In this document: positions 17,426-24,615 of the stretch, piece by piece
Layout: every line of letters starts with the position of its first letter
Position numbering within the stretch: position 1 is the first letter of the stretch
Assembly: GCA_017550645.1 (NCBI GenBank)
Contig: JAFZOI010000036.1
Coordinates: forward strand, 62,001 to 126,000
Direction of reading: 5' to 3'
Length of the DNA stretch: 64,000 nucleotides
Source: Oscillospiraceae bacterium
Lineage (GTDB): Bacteria; Bacillota; Clostridia; Oscillospirales; Oscillospiraceae
Translations under genes and position numbers: made by a program
The notes under the pieces: generated by a model
Seen by the model: the letters and a program-made list of their open reading frames with translations, nothing else
Databases searched by the model: none
Told to the model about the DNA's origin: nothing

Positions 17426-18901
17426 TTAATCTTCGTAGGCCTTCGCCTCGTCGAAGAGCTGTCCGACCTCCTCGGAGGGCCCCTTGATGAGGGAGACGAC
17501 GACGGCCGCTATGATGCCGGCGATGAAGCCGGGCAGCAGCTCGTATACCCCCGTGCTCCCGAGGAAGGCGAGCCACAGGATATCCACGGCGGCGCCCGCG
17601 ATTATGCCGGCTATCGTGCCGCCGAAGGAGAGCTTGCGCCAGAAGAGGCTCAGCAGGATGACCGGGCCGAACGCGGCGCCGAAGACGCCCCACGCGTTCG
17701 AGACGAGGCTCATGATGCTGCCGGAATTCGGGCTGGAGGCGATGACGACGGCCACGATGGAGATTATGATGACGACGCCGCGGCCTACCCAAATCATTTC
17801 CTTGTTGCCCGCGTTCTTGCGGAAGACGGGCTTATACACGTCGCTGGCAAAGGCGGAGGCCGAGGCGAGAAGCTGGGAGTCGGCCGTGCTCATGGCGGCG
17901 GCGAGGATGGCCGAGAGCAGTATGCCGGAGATGACGGCCGGGAACAGCATGCGGACCATCGAGATGAATACCGTCGAGGAGTCGGAGAGCGTGTTGCCGA
18001 GGAGCACCCTGCCGACGAGACCGACCGCGACCGCAAAGGCGAGGATCAGACAGGTCCATATGGAGCCGATGACGCGGGACTTCTTGACCTCCTTGGGCGA
18101 CTTGATGGCCATGTAGCGGATGATGATGTGCGGCATGCCGAAGTAGCCGAGGCCCCACGCGAGGCCGGTCAGGATCGAGGCTATGCTCGTCCAGTCGAGC
18201 TTTCCGCTCGGGAGCATGTTCCAATAGTTCTCCGCGAGGTCTCCGGCGGCAAGCGCTCCCTCGCCGCCCTTGATGGCGAAGAGCGCGATGATAGGCGCGA
18301 GCATGAGGGCCGCGAGCATGAGCAGGCCCTGGAAGAAGTCCGTCCAGCAGACGGCGCTGAAGCCGCCGAGGAACGTATAGGCAATGATGATCGCGGCCGC
18401 TATGTACATGGCGATGCGCGGATCGAGCGCCGGGATGACCGTGCTGAAGAGCGTCCCGCAGGCCTTGATGCTCGAGGCGGCGTAGACGGCGTAGGCGCAG
18501 ATGAAGATGACGGCGCAGATTATCTGCAGGACCTTATTGTCCGTCTTGAAGCGCTTGGTCAGATACTGCGGGAGCGTTATCGAGTCGCCCGAGACGATGG
18601 AGAAACGGCGCAGACGCGGCGCGACGAGTATCCAGCTGAGTATCGTGCCTATCGCGAGGCCGATGGCGATCCAGACCTCGCCGAGGCCGGCCGTGAATAT
18701 CGAGGCGGGCAGGCCCATGAGGACCCACGAGCTCATATCCGACGCGCCCGCGCTCAGCGCGGATACGAGGCCGCCCATCTTGCGGCCGCCGAGGAAGTAC
18801 TCCTTCTCGCCGCCGTTGCGGGTCTTTACGAAGAAGTACAGACCGACGACGAGGACGATGATGAAGTAGACTATAAAGACTATAAGTTCGGTTACGTTCA
18901 T
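17426..18901 (-). CDS. putP: Sodium:proline symporter
   Basis: 491 residues with thirteen predicted helices, matching the sodium:solute symporter family and closest to PutP: EYFLGGRKMGGLVSALSAGASDMSSWVLMG-type block in helices 2-3 (sodium site), the LPQYLTKRFK segment and the AAMSTADSQLLASASAFASDV signature in the second half. It takes up proline with sodium. The start is ATG 18901, with GGAGGG eight bases before it. It has its own promoter with a large palindrome directly upstream, and follows a TetR-family gene. Confidence 0.92.
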   Translation of the reverse strand: MNVTELIVFIVYFIIVLVVGLYFFVKTRNGGEKEYFLGGRKMGGLVSALSAGASDMSSWVLMGLPASIFTAGLGEVWIAIGLAIGTILSWILVAPRLRRFSIVSGDSITLPQYLTKRFKTDNKVLQIICAVIFICAYAVYAASSIKACGTLFSTVIPALDPRIAMYIAAAIIIAYTFLGGFSAVCWTDFFQGLLMLAALMLAPIIALFAIKGGEGALAAGDLAENYWNMLPSGKLDWTSIASILTGLAWGLGYFGMPHIIIRYMAIKSPKEVKKSRVIGSIWTCLILAFAVAVGLVGRVLLGNTLSDSSTVFISMVRMLFPAVISGILLSAILAAAMSTADSQLLASASAFASDVYKPVFRKNAGNKEMIWVGRGVVIIISIVAVVIASSPNSGSIMSLVSNAWGVFGAAFGPVILLSLFWRKLSFGGTIAGIIAGAAVDILWLAFLGSTGVYELLPGFIAGIIAAVVVSLIKGPSEEVGQLFDEAKAYED

Positions 18902-18926
18902 ATATATCCCTCCAATATATGCAAAC

Positions 18927-18955
18927 ACTATACTACGCTAAAGTGCAAAACGCAA
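18927..18955 (-). promoter_or_regulatory. Sigma-A promoter for putP
   Basis: On the minus strand TTGCGT (18955-18950) and TATAGT (18932-18927) are 17 bases apart, 26 bases before the start codon. The -10 region (AGCGTAGTATAGTG) resembles one arm of the palindrome upstream. Confidence 0.8.
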
Positions 18956-18960
18956 TAGAG

Positions 18961-18992
18961 AACGCAGTATAGACTAAAGTCTATACTGCGTT
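18961..18992. promoter_or_regulatory. Perfect 32-base palindrome upstream of putP: operator or terminator
   Basis: Two 15-base arms (AACGCAGTATAGACT and its complement) meet with only AA between them, a few bases upstream of the putP -35 box. A T-rich tract follows on the + strand, but no + strand gene precedes it. Position next to a promoter and after a TetR gene makes an operator the better guess; it could also end the TetR transcript. Confidence 0.6.
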
Positions 18993-19057
18993 TGCATTTT
19001 TCTTGATTTTTCCTTTATTTATGCGATTTTTAAGATGTACTAATTACCGAAACCAAA

Positions 19058-19636
19058 TCAAAACTTTTTGCGGACTTCGCTCAAAAGCAGCGGCATCGTC
19101 TTCTCCGCGTGGTCGCGCAGGGAGTATTCTCCCCCGCTCAGGCACCACTCATAGAGCAGCGCGCGCTCGCACATGGCGTAGAGCCGCGTGACGTCGTTGA
19201 CGCTCAGATCGTCCCTCAGATCGCCGCGGCGCTGGCCCTCGGAGACTATCGTCCTGAGCAGTCTGTAATACGTCCTGTTGCGGTCGAGCAGGTGTTTTTC
19301 GCCCTTTGTCACGAGCTGCGTTGAATAGAGCCTCGCCAGAAGCTCGAGCGGGACGGAATTTTCTATCATGGCGAAGAGCTCGCGATTGAGGAACATGAGC
19401 TTGTCGAAGGCGTCCATCTCCGGGTCGAGGCTCTTCATGAGCTCCTCGTACTTCTCGTCGAAGATGATGGAGAGGCTGCCGAGCAGCGCGTCCTTGCCCT
19501 CGAAATAGTGGTAAAACGAGCCCTTCGAGGTCTGCGAACGCGCGATTATCTCGTCCACGGTCGTATAGTCGTAGCCGCGCTCATAAAAGAGCTGCCACGC
19601 GGCGGAAACTATCTTTCTCTTGGTCTTGTTTTCCAT
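19058..19636 (-). CDS. TetR-family transcriptional regulator
   Basis: 192 residues. The N-terminal TetR helix-turn-helix (about 8-55: AAWQLFYERGYDYTTVDEII, then SKGSFYHYFEGKDALL) is clear. The C-terminal ligand domain (60-192) is not assignable to a known effector. GGGAGG is seven bases before ATG. It follows the rpiB/microprotein pair by 21 bases and precedes putP; the palindrome at 18961-18992 is its most obvious possible target. Confidence 0.9.
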   Translation of the reverse strand: MENKTKRKIVSAAWQLFYERGYDYTTVDEIIARSQTSKGSFYHYFEGKDALLGSLSIIFDEKYEELMKSLDPEMDAFDKLMFLNRELFAMIENSVPLELLARLYSTQLVTKGEKHLLDRNRTYYRLLRTIVSEGQRRGDLRDDLSVNDVTRLYAMCERALLYEWCLSGGEYSLRDHAEKTMPLLLSEVRKKF

Positions 19637-19657
19637 CGTCTGCCTCCCGCGGCCGCT

Positions 19658-19846
19658 TCAGTCCGTCATCGTCTCGGCCAGATACGGCACCTGCACGCGC
19701 AGGCCGTCGTCGGTATAGACGATGTAGCGCCTGAACCAGAAGAACATGAATATCGCCAGCACTATCGCGACGAGGATTATCCAGCCGATCAGCTTGAGCA
19801 CGAAGCGCACGGGCTTATGCCCGTGGTATACGGCGGCTTTTCTCAT
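19658..19846 (-). CDS. 62-residue single-pass membrane protein
   Basis: A short basic N-terminus (RKAAVYHGHKPVRF) precedes one strong transmembrane helix (about 16-38) and a short outside tail with the segment YIVYTDDGLRVQVPYL. The ATG overlaps the rpiB stop by four bases (ATGA) and GGAGAA lies six bases before it, so it is a real coupled gene. The tail looks like the juxtamembrane start of larger surface proteins of Clostridia, but no domain follows. Function unknown. Confidence 0.7.
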   Translation of the reverse strand: MRKAAVYHGHKPVRFVLKLIGWIILVAIVLAIFMFFWFRRYIVYTDDGLRVQVPYLAETMTD

Positions 19847-20283
19847 GACTCGTTCTCCAGATCCATGATGAGCCCGACGCGGCGGGCGTGTCTGCCGCCC
19901 TCGAAGGGGGTGTTGAGGAATATCTCGACTATCTTGAGCGCAAGACCGCCCCCGATGACGCGCGCGCCGAGCGCGATCATGTTCGCGTCGTTGTGGCGTC
20001 TGGTCATCTCGGCGGAGAAGCAGTCGCCGCAAGTCGCGCAGCGGATGCCCTTTATCTTGTTGGCGGCGAGGGCGATGCCTATGCCCGTACCGCAGACGAG
20101 GATGCCGCGGTCGCACTCCCCGGAGGCGACGGCGCGCGCCGCCGCGGCCCCGTATATGGGGTAGTCGCAGCTCTCGGGCGTGTAGGTCCCGAAGTCCTTG
20201 TACTCGAGCCCCTGCCCGTCCAGATAAGCGGCTATCTCCTTTTTCAGTTCCAGTCCCGCGTGGTCGCTTGCTATAGCTATCAT
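19843..20283 (-). CDS. rpiB: Ribose-5-phosphate isomerase B
   Basis: 146 residues, typical RpiB/LacAB family size. ASDHAG at the N-terminus, the catalytic Cys in CGTGIGIALAANK and the RRHNDANMIALGARVIG block are all present. It interconverts ribose 5-phosphate and ribulose 5-phosphate in the cytoplasm, and would connect nucleoside salvage (the phosphorylase gene upstream) to phosphoketolase. It lies 15 bases after the PHP gene. Confidence 0.95.
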   Translation of the reverse strand: MIAIASDHAGLELKKEIAAYLDGQGLEYKDFGTYTPESCDYPIYGAAAARAVASGECDRGILVCGTGIGIALAANKIKGIRCATCGDCFSAEMTRRHNDANMIALGARVIGGGLALKIVEIFLNTPFEGGRHARRVGLIMDLENES

Positions 20284-20298
20284 GTCAGTCTCTCCTTA

Positions 20299-21114
20299 TC
20301 AGAGCCCGACAAATTCGGGCTTTCTGTTTATAAACCTTGTTATGCGCGAAAAGCCGACGGACCGGAGCATGTCCGCTCCCTCGTCGAAGCCGGCGCCGAT
20401 GAGCGTGGGCTCGTGGGAGTCGCTGCCGAGCGTCACGAGTTCGCCGCCGAGGTCCTTATACAGCCGCAGGAGCCACGGCTCCGGCGTGCATACCATGCCC
20501 TGACGGAAGCACGATGTATTGAACTCGAGGGCTATCCCCTTTTCCGTCATCAGGCGCAGAGCCTCCGCGAAAATATCGCGGAAAGGCTCGAGGCTCAGCC
20601 CCGGGCAGCTGTTTTCCATATAACGCAGGGGGTAGCCGATATGGCCTATCACGTCGAAGCCGCCCTGCGCGACGAGTTCAAGATGCTCGATAGCATAGCG
20701 CTCGAGGAGGCGGACGTCCTCCGCCTCGTCTTCGAGCCTCCCGTCGCGCCCGAGCGAGTAGAAATCGGGCAGCCCCGCGAGGTTGTGCACGGAGGCGATG
20801 ACCAGATCGAAGCCGTCGGCCGCGATGCGCGCGGCGACGTCGGGGTGGTGGTTTGCGCTTCCTATCTCGATCCCGAAGAGCACCTCCGTCCGGCCCTCCG
20901 CTATCTCTCTTGCGTCCTCATACACGGTTCTGCGGGCGGGCCCGTCATAGCAGTCGGGATCGATCTTCCCCGTCTCGTAATGCTCTATGTCGCAGTGGTC
21001 CGTGAACGTGACTCCGGAAAGGCCGAGGTCGGCCGCGGCAAGAGCCATCTCCGCCATCGGCGTCTCGCAGTCGTCGGATATGGCGCTGTGGATATGCTGA
21101 TCATAATACTTCAT
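20299..21114 (-). CDS. PHP-domain phosphatase, histidinol-phosphatase-like
   Basis: 271 residues. Metal-binding PHP motifs occur in order: DQHIHSAIS near the start, FTDHCD, GIEIG, SVHNL, GHIGYP, EFNTS and GSDSH near the end. This matches the HisK-type histidinol-phosphate phosphatase family, though members often act on other phosphoesters and no other his gene is nearby. ATG 21114 follows GGAG by 11 bases. It sits in the long addB-to-tetR gene run. Confidence 0.82.
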   Translation of the reverse strand: MKYYDQHIHSAISDDCETPMAEMALAAADLGLSGVTFTDHCDIEHYETGKIDPDCYDGPARRTVYEDAREIAEGRTEVLFGIEIGSANHHPDVAARIAADGFDLVIASVHNLAGLPDFYSLGRDGRLEDEAEDVRLLERYAIEHLELVAQGGFDVIGHIGYPLRYMENSCPGLSLEPFRDIFAEALRLMTEKGIALEFNTSCFRQGMVCTPEPWLLRLYKDLGGELVTLGSDSHEPTLIGAGFDEGADMLRSVGFSRITRFINRKPEFVGL

Positions 21115-21131
21115 AAAATTCTTTTCTCCGA

Positions 21132-22967
21132 TCAGAACGGATAAGAGCCGGCAAACCATGAAAGCCAGTTGTCGCCGTAGGCAGGCGTGATGGGAACTCC
21201 CGTGAGCGCGGGATAAAACAGGACGAACAGGATCAGGCAGCAGGCGACGAAAACTATGCAGCTCCACTTTCCGCGAATGTGCCTCGTCTCGACGACGTCG
21301 TTCATCATCATCGATATCGCGACCGCGAGGAACAGCGCGCTCGGGAAATAGTGGTAGATAAAGCAGATGCGCGTCACGAACATCCACGGGACCAGCTGAG
21401 CCAGATAGGCCACGACGATGAAGAGCGCCTCGCCCTTTTTGCGGGAGATGAGGCTCACGACGGCCGAGATGACGGCCATCAGCCCCGTCCACCAGACGAG
21501 CGGATTGCCGAAGGCGCCGAAGGCCGAGCGCGTCTTGCCTAAGTCGATGTATTCAAGATAATAAAGGATGGGCCGGCCGTCGACTATCCAGCTGTACCAC
21601 GGTGAGCTGTAAGGGTGCGTCGCGACGAGCTTGCTGTGGTAGCTGAACATGAATTTCTGATTTTCCAGGACGATCTGAAAATGCTCGGCGGAAAAGGCCT
21701 TCGCTCCGGCCGCGTGCGCATACGGCACGTACGCCGTCACGTATATAAGGGCGGGGACGAGCACGAAAAAGAGGATCGATGCGGCGACCGTCCCGACAAG
21801 GTATCCCGCAATGCGCCTCTTCTCCCGGCGGGAATAAACGACGACTGCTATCTGCCTAATCAGCCACAGCACGGCAAGCCCCGCTCCGCCGTAGAGCACT
21901 ATCCACTTGCTCGCCGCTCCGAGGCCGAAGCTAATCCCGCAGGCTACGAGCGGCGGGAGCGTCTTTTTAAGCGGCGCGTCGAGCGGCAGAGCGAAGTATC
22001 TGTACATGAAAAGGAACATCAGCAGGATAAAGAACACGCCGTAGGTATCTATCGTCGCGATCCTCGTCTGCACGAAATGCATGAAATCGAACGCGAAGAC
22101 CAGCGTCCCGCACGCGGCGACGACGGTCTTGCCGAACATGTTTTTTATGAGGATATAGAGCAGCGGCAGCATGAGCACGCCGAAAAACGTCCCCATAAAA
22201 CGCCAGCCGAACGGATCAAAGCCGAATATCTTTATACCGGCCGCGATGATGAGCTTGCCCAGAGGCGGGTGCGACACCTCATAGGGCTGTATTCCGATAA
22301 TGTGCTCATAGGCCGTCCTGACGTGGTATATCTCGTCAAAGTAGGCGTTAGTCAGATAGTTCGCGTGCTCGGGGAAAGAGTCCTGATCGTCGGCAAGCAG
22401 CGCGCCGCTCCCGGTGTTCGCGTATACGTCGACCCGCTCGCCGTTTACATTGAAGCAGACGATCTCGCCGAGGTAGATGGGCGGGCGCTCCGAGCGCACG
22501 CGGACATAGCGCGCCGTACGCGGAGATATCTCGAGCTTATACCAGCCGAACTGACCTGCGTTGGTCTGCTCAAACGTCACGGGCTCGCTCCAGCCCTGTC
22601 TGTGGAGCGAGGTGTCGACGAGGTAGTTTCCCGTTTTGATGCCGGTAAAAAGCCAGACCTCGTCGATGAGCTCTTCGTCCTTGAATTCGACTATCGCCTC
22701 CTGCTCGGTCGAGCTGAAAAGCAGGAAGCTCTCCGGAGCTTTGCCGCTTCCGAGGCCGATAAACGCCGTCACGGCGTATATGACCGTAATGACGATAACG
22801 GGCAGAGCGTCGCTTTTGACCATCGGGTGCACGCTGCAGCCGAGCATAGAGTTCCTGCGGCGCTCCGGCTTCGGGCTGCCGAGGACGGACGTCGCCCTGT
22901 ATGCCGTGAACCAGATGGCGACTATGAGCGTCAGCACGGCGGGAATGAGCCATAGATAGTTTCTCAT
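21132..22967 (-). CDS. Protein O-mannosyltransferase-like (GT39) enzyme with lectin-like insert
   Basis: 611 residues. One or two N-terminal helices (about 5-25, 55-72) are followed by an extracytoplasmic region of about 110 residues (residues 80-190) with a beta-sandwich look, including ARYVRVRSERPPIYLGEI, reminiscent of F5/8 type C (discoidin) domains. A PMT-type multi-pass region with AYFDEIYHVRTA and HPPLGKLIIAAG then begins at about 205; the DE pair is the catalytic acid site in the first loop of this family. About ten more helices follow. It probably moves mannose from a polyprenyl-phosphate carrier to surface proteins. It overlaps the preceding gene by ATGA. Confidence 0.82.
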   Translation of the reverse strand: MRNYLWLIPAVLTLIVAIWFTAYRATSVLGSPKPERRRNSMLGCSVHPMVKSDALPVIVITVIYAVTAFIGLGSGKAPESFLLFSSTEQEAIVEFKDEELIDEVWLFTGIKTGNYLVDTSLHRQGWSEPVTFEQTNAGQFGWYKLEISPRTARYVRVRSERPPIYLGEIVCFNVNGERVDVYANTGSGALLADDQDSFPEHANYLTNAYFDEIYHVRTAYEHIIGIQPYEVSHPPLGKLIIAAGIKIFGFDPFGWRFMGTFFGVLMLPLLYILIKNMFGKTVVAACGTLVFAFDFMHFVQTRIATIDTYGVFFILLMFLFMYRYFALPLDAPLKKTLPPLVACGISFGLGAASKWIVLYGGAGLAVLWLIRQIAVVVYSRREKRRIAGYLVGTVAASILFFVLVPALIYVTAYVPYAHAAGAKAFSAEHFQIVLENQKFMFSYHSKLVATHPYSSPWYSWIVDGRPILYYLEYIDLGKTRSAFGAFGNPLVWWTGLMAVISAVVSLISRKKGEALFIVVAYLAQLVPWMFVTRICFIYHYFPSALFLAVAISMMMNDVVETRHIRGKWSCIVFVACCLILFVLFYPALTGVPITPAYGDNWLSWFAGSYPF

Positions 22968-23764
22968 TTGAGTACCTTCGAAAGCTCTTCGATGTGCCGC
23001 GGAGTCGTGCCGCAGCAGCCGCCGACGTATGACGCGCCCATCTCCGCGACGGCCGCGAGCTTATCGGCGAACTCCTCCGGAGTCATCAGGTAGTTCCCGT
23101 TTTCGTCCGGCAGGCCGTTATTCGGCTTGACGATAACGGGCAGGTCGGTCGCGCCGAGAAAGCGCGCGGCTATGTCCGCCGCGGCGTCCGGCCCGACGGA
23201 GCAGTTCATGCCGACGGCGTCCGCTCCCGCGGCCGTGAGCTCCTTCGCGGCCTTCTCGGGCGTCTCGCCCATGAGCGTACGGCCGTTTGCGCCGAAGGTC
23301 AGCGTCACGAACGCGGTCATGCCCGCGTTTTTGGCGGCCTCGAGGGCTATGAGCGCCTCGTCGAGGCTCGTCATCGTCTCTATCGCGGCGAGGTCGGCTT
23401 CCCTTCCAGCGGCGACTATCATGGCGTAGAGCCGCGCCGCCTCCTCGGGCTCGAGGTCGCCGTATGGGGCGAGCATCATTCCGAGCGGCGCTATGTCTAG
23501 GCCGACGCGCACGGATACCGGCACGGCGGCGCGCGCATTGGCTATGGCGGCCTTTATATAGCCGTCGAAATTAGCCCCCGAGGAAACGGGGTTCACGCTG
23601 AAGCTGTTGGCATAGACGATCTCGCTCCCTGCGCGCGCATATCGCTCGTGGACGTTTCTCACGGCGACGGGCAGCTCCACGTTGGCCGCGGCGAGGTCGC
23701 GCGAGCCGGTCTCCCTGATGAACAGGCTGCCGAACGCGCCGTCGAGTATCACGGGTCTTTTCAT
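22964..23764 (-). CDS. Homocysteine S-methyltransferase-like protein (MetH N-terminal type)
   Basis: 266 residues forming a TIM barrel with the zinc-binding cysteines at the expected places: MNCSVGP near 185 and GGCCGTT near 254. It is like the homocysteine-binding domain of MetH/BHMT/MmuM but stands alone, without folate, cobalamin or activation domains. It would methylate homocysteine from an unidentified donor such as S-methylmethionine or a methylated corrinoid protein. ATG 23764 has GGAG eight bases before it. The methyl cycle enzyme ahcY is also in the window. Confidence 0.85.
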   Translation of the reverse strand: MKRPVILDGAFGSLFIRETGSRDLAAANVELPVAVRNVHERYARAGSEIVYANSFSVNPVSSGANFDGYIKAAIANARAAVPVSVRVGLDIAPLGMMLAPYGDLEPEEAARLYAMIVAAGREADLAAIETMTSLDEALIALEAAKNAGMTAFVTLTFGANGRTLMGETPEKAAKELTAAGADAVGMNCSVGPDAAADIAARFLGATDLPVIVKPNNGLPDENGNYLMTPEEFADKLAAVAEMGASYVGGCCGTTPRHIEELSKVLK

Positions 23765-23781
23765 ATGGTCGTCTCCTCGGG

Positions 23782-24600
23782 TCAAAACTTCGCGATGGAG
23801 TTTTTGACGAGATATTTGAAGTTCGGGGCGGCGGCGTCCGCCGCGGCGACGACGTCGGCATGCGAGAGAGGGTGCTCCGCTATGCCGGCGGCGAGATTGG
23901 AGATGCAGGAGACGCCGACGACGCGCATGCCCATATGGCGCGCGGCTATGGCCTCGCAGGCGCTCGACATGCCGACGCAGCTCGCGCCCATGGCGGCGAG
24001 CATGCGAATCTCCGCGGGGCTCTCGAACTGCGGGCCGGTGAGCTGGCAGTAGACCCCGCGGGCGAGCTCAACGCCGCCCTCCTCCGCCGTCGCGGCGACT
24101 ATGGCGCGAAGCTCCTCGTCGTAGATGTGCGACATATCGGGAAAGCGCGTCCCGAGTTTCTCCTCGTTCGGCCCGATGAGCGGGGACGGAACGAAGCAGC
24201 TTATCTGATCCTCGATGAGCATCAGCGAGCCCGCCTTGAGCCCCGGAGCGATGCCGCCGGAGGCGTTGGTGATAAAGAGTATCTCCGCGCCCATCGCGCG
24301 CATGAGGCGCACGGGCAGAACGACCTTGCGCATCGGATAACCCTCATAGTAGTGCACGCGGCCCTGCATGCAGACGACGGGCGTCTCCCCTATGCGGCCG
24401 AAAACGAACCTCCCGACGTGCCCGGGCACGGTCGAGACGGGAAATCCCGTCAGAGAGGAATAGTCGACCGACGCCTCGATCTCTATCTCCGAGGCGAAAT
24501 CCCCGAGCCCGCTGCCGAGGATGAGCCCCACGCGGGGCACGATATCCGTCTGCGCGCGCAGGTCGGAAAGCGCGGTCTGTATCTCCTCATAGATGGTCAT
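23782..24600 (-). CDS. punA: Purine nucleoside phosphorylase, trimeric class I
   Basis: 272 residues. LILGSGLGDFA (phosphate site), GRVHYYEGYPM, FITNASGG and GMSSACEAIAARHMGM match the trimeric PNP family specific for inosine and guanosine. It cleaves the nucleoside with phosphate to base and ribose 1-phosphate. It begins 15 bases after addA, with GAGGGAAG just before ATG, and rpiB is four genes further on. Confidence 0.93.
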   Translation of the reverse strand: MTIYEEIQTALSDLRAQTDIVPRVGLILGSGLGDFASEIEIEASVDYSSLTGFPVSTVPGHVGRFVFGRIGETPVVCMQGRVHYYEGYPMRKVVLPVRLMRAMGAEILFITNASGGIAPGLKAGSLMLIEDQISCFVPSPLIGPNEEKLGTRFPDMSHIYDEELRAIVAATAEEGGVELARGVYCQLTGPQFESPAEIRMLAAMGASCVGMSSACEAIAARHMGMRVVGVSCISNLAAGIAEHPLSHADVVAAADAAAPNFKYLVKNSIAKF

Positions 24601-24615
24601 ATGCTTCCCTCCGTC

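Noticed and set aside
18961..18992. The palindrome as a simple + strand terminator
   Set aside because: The T tract is on the + side, but no + strand gene lies upstream between putP and this point, so termination in that direction has no obvious purpose.
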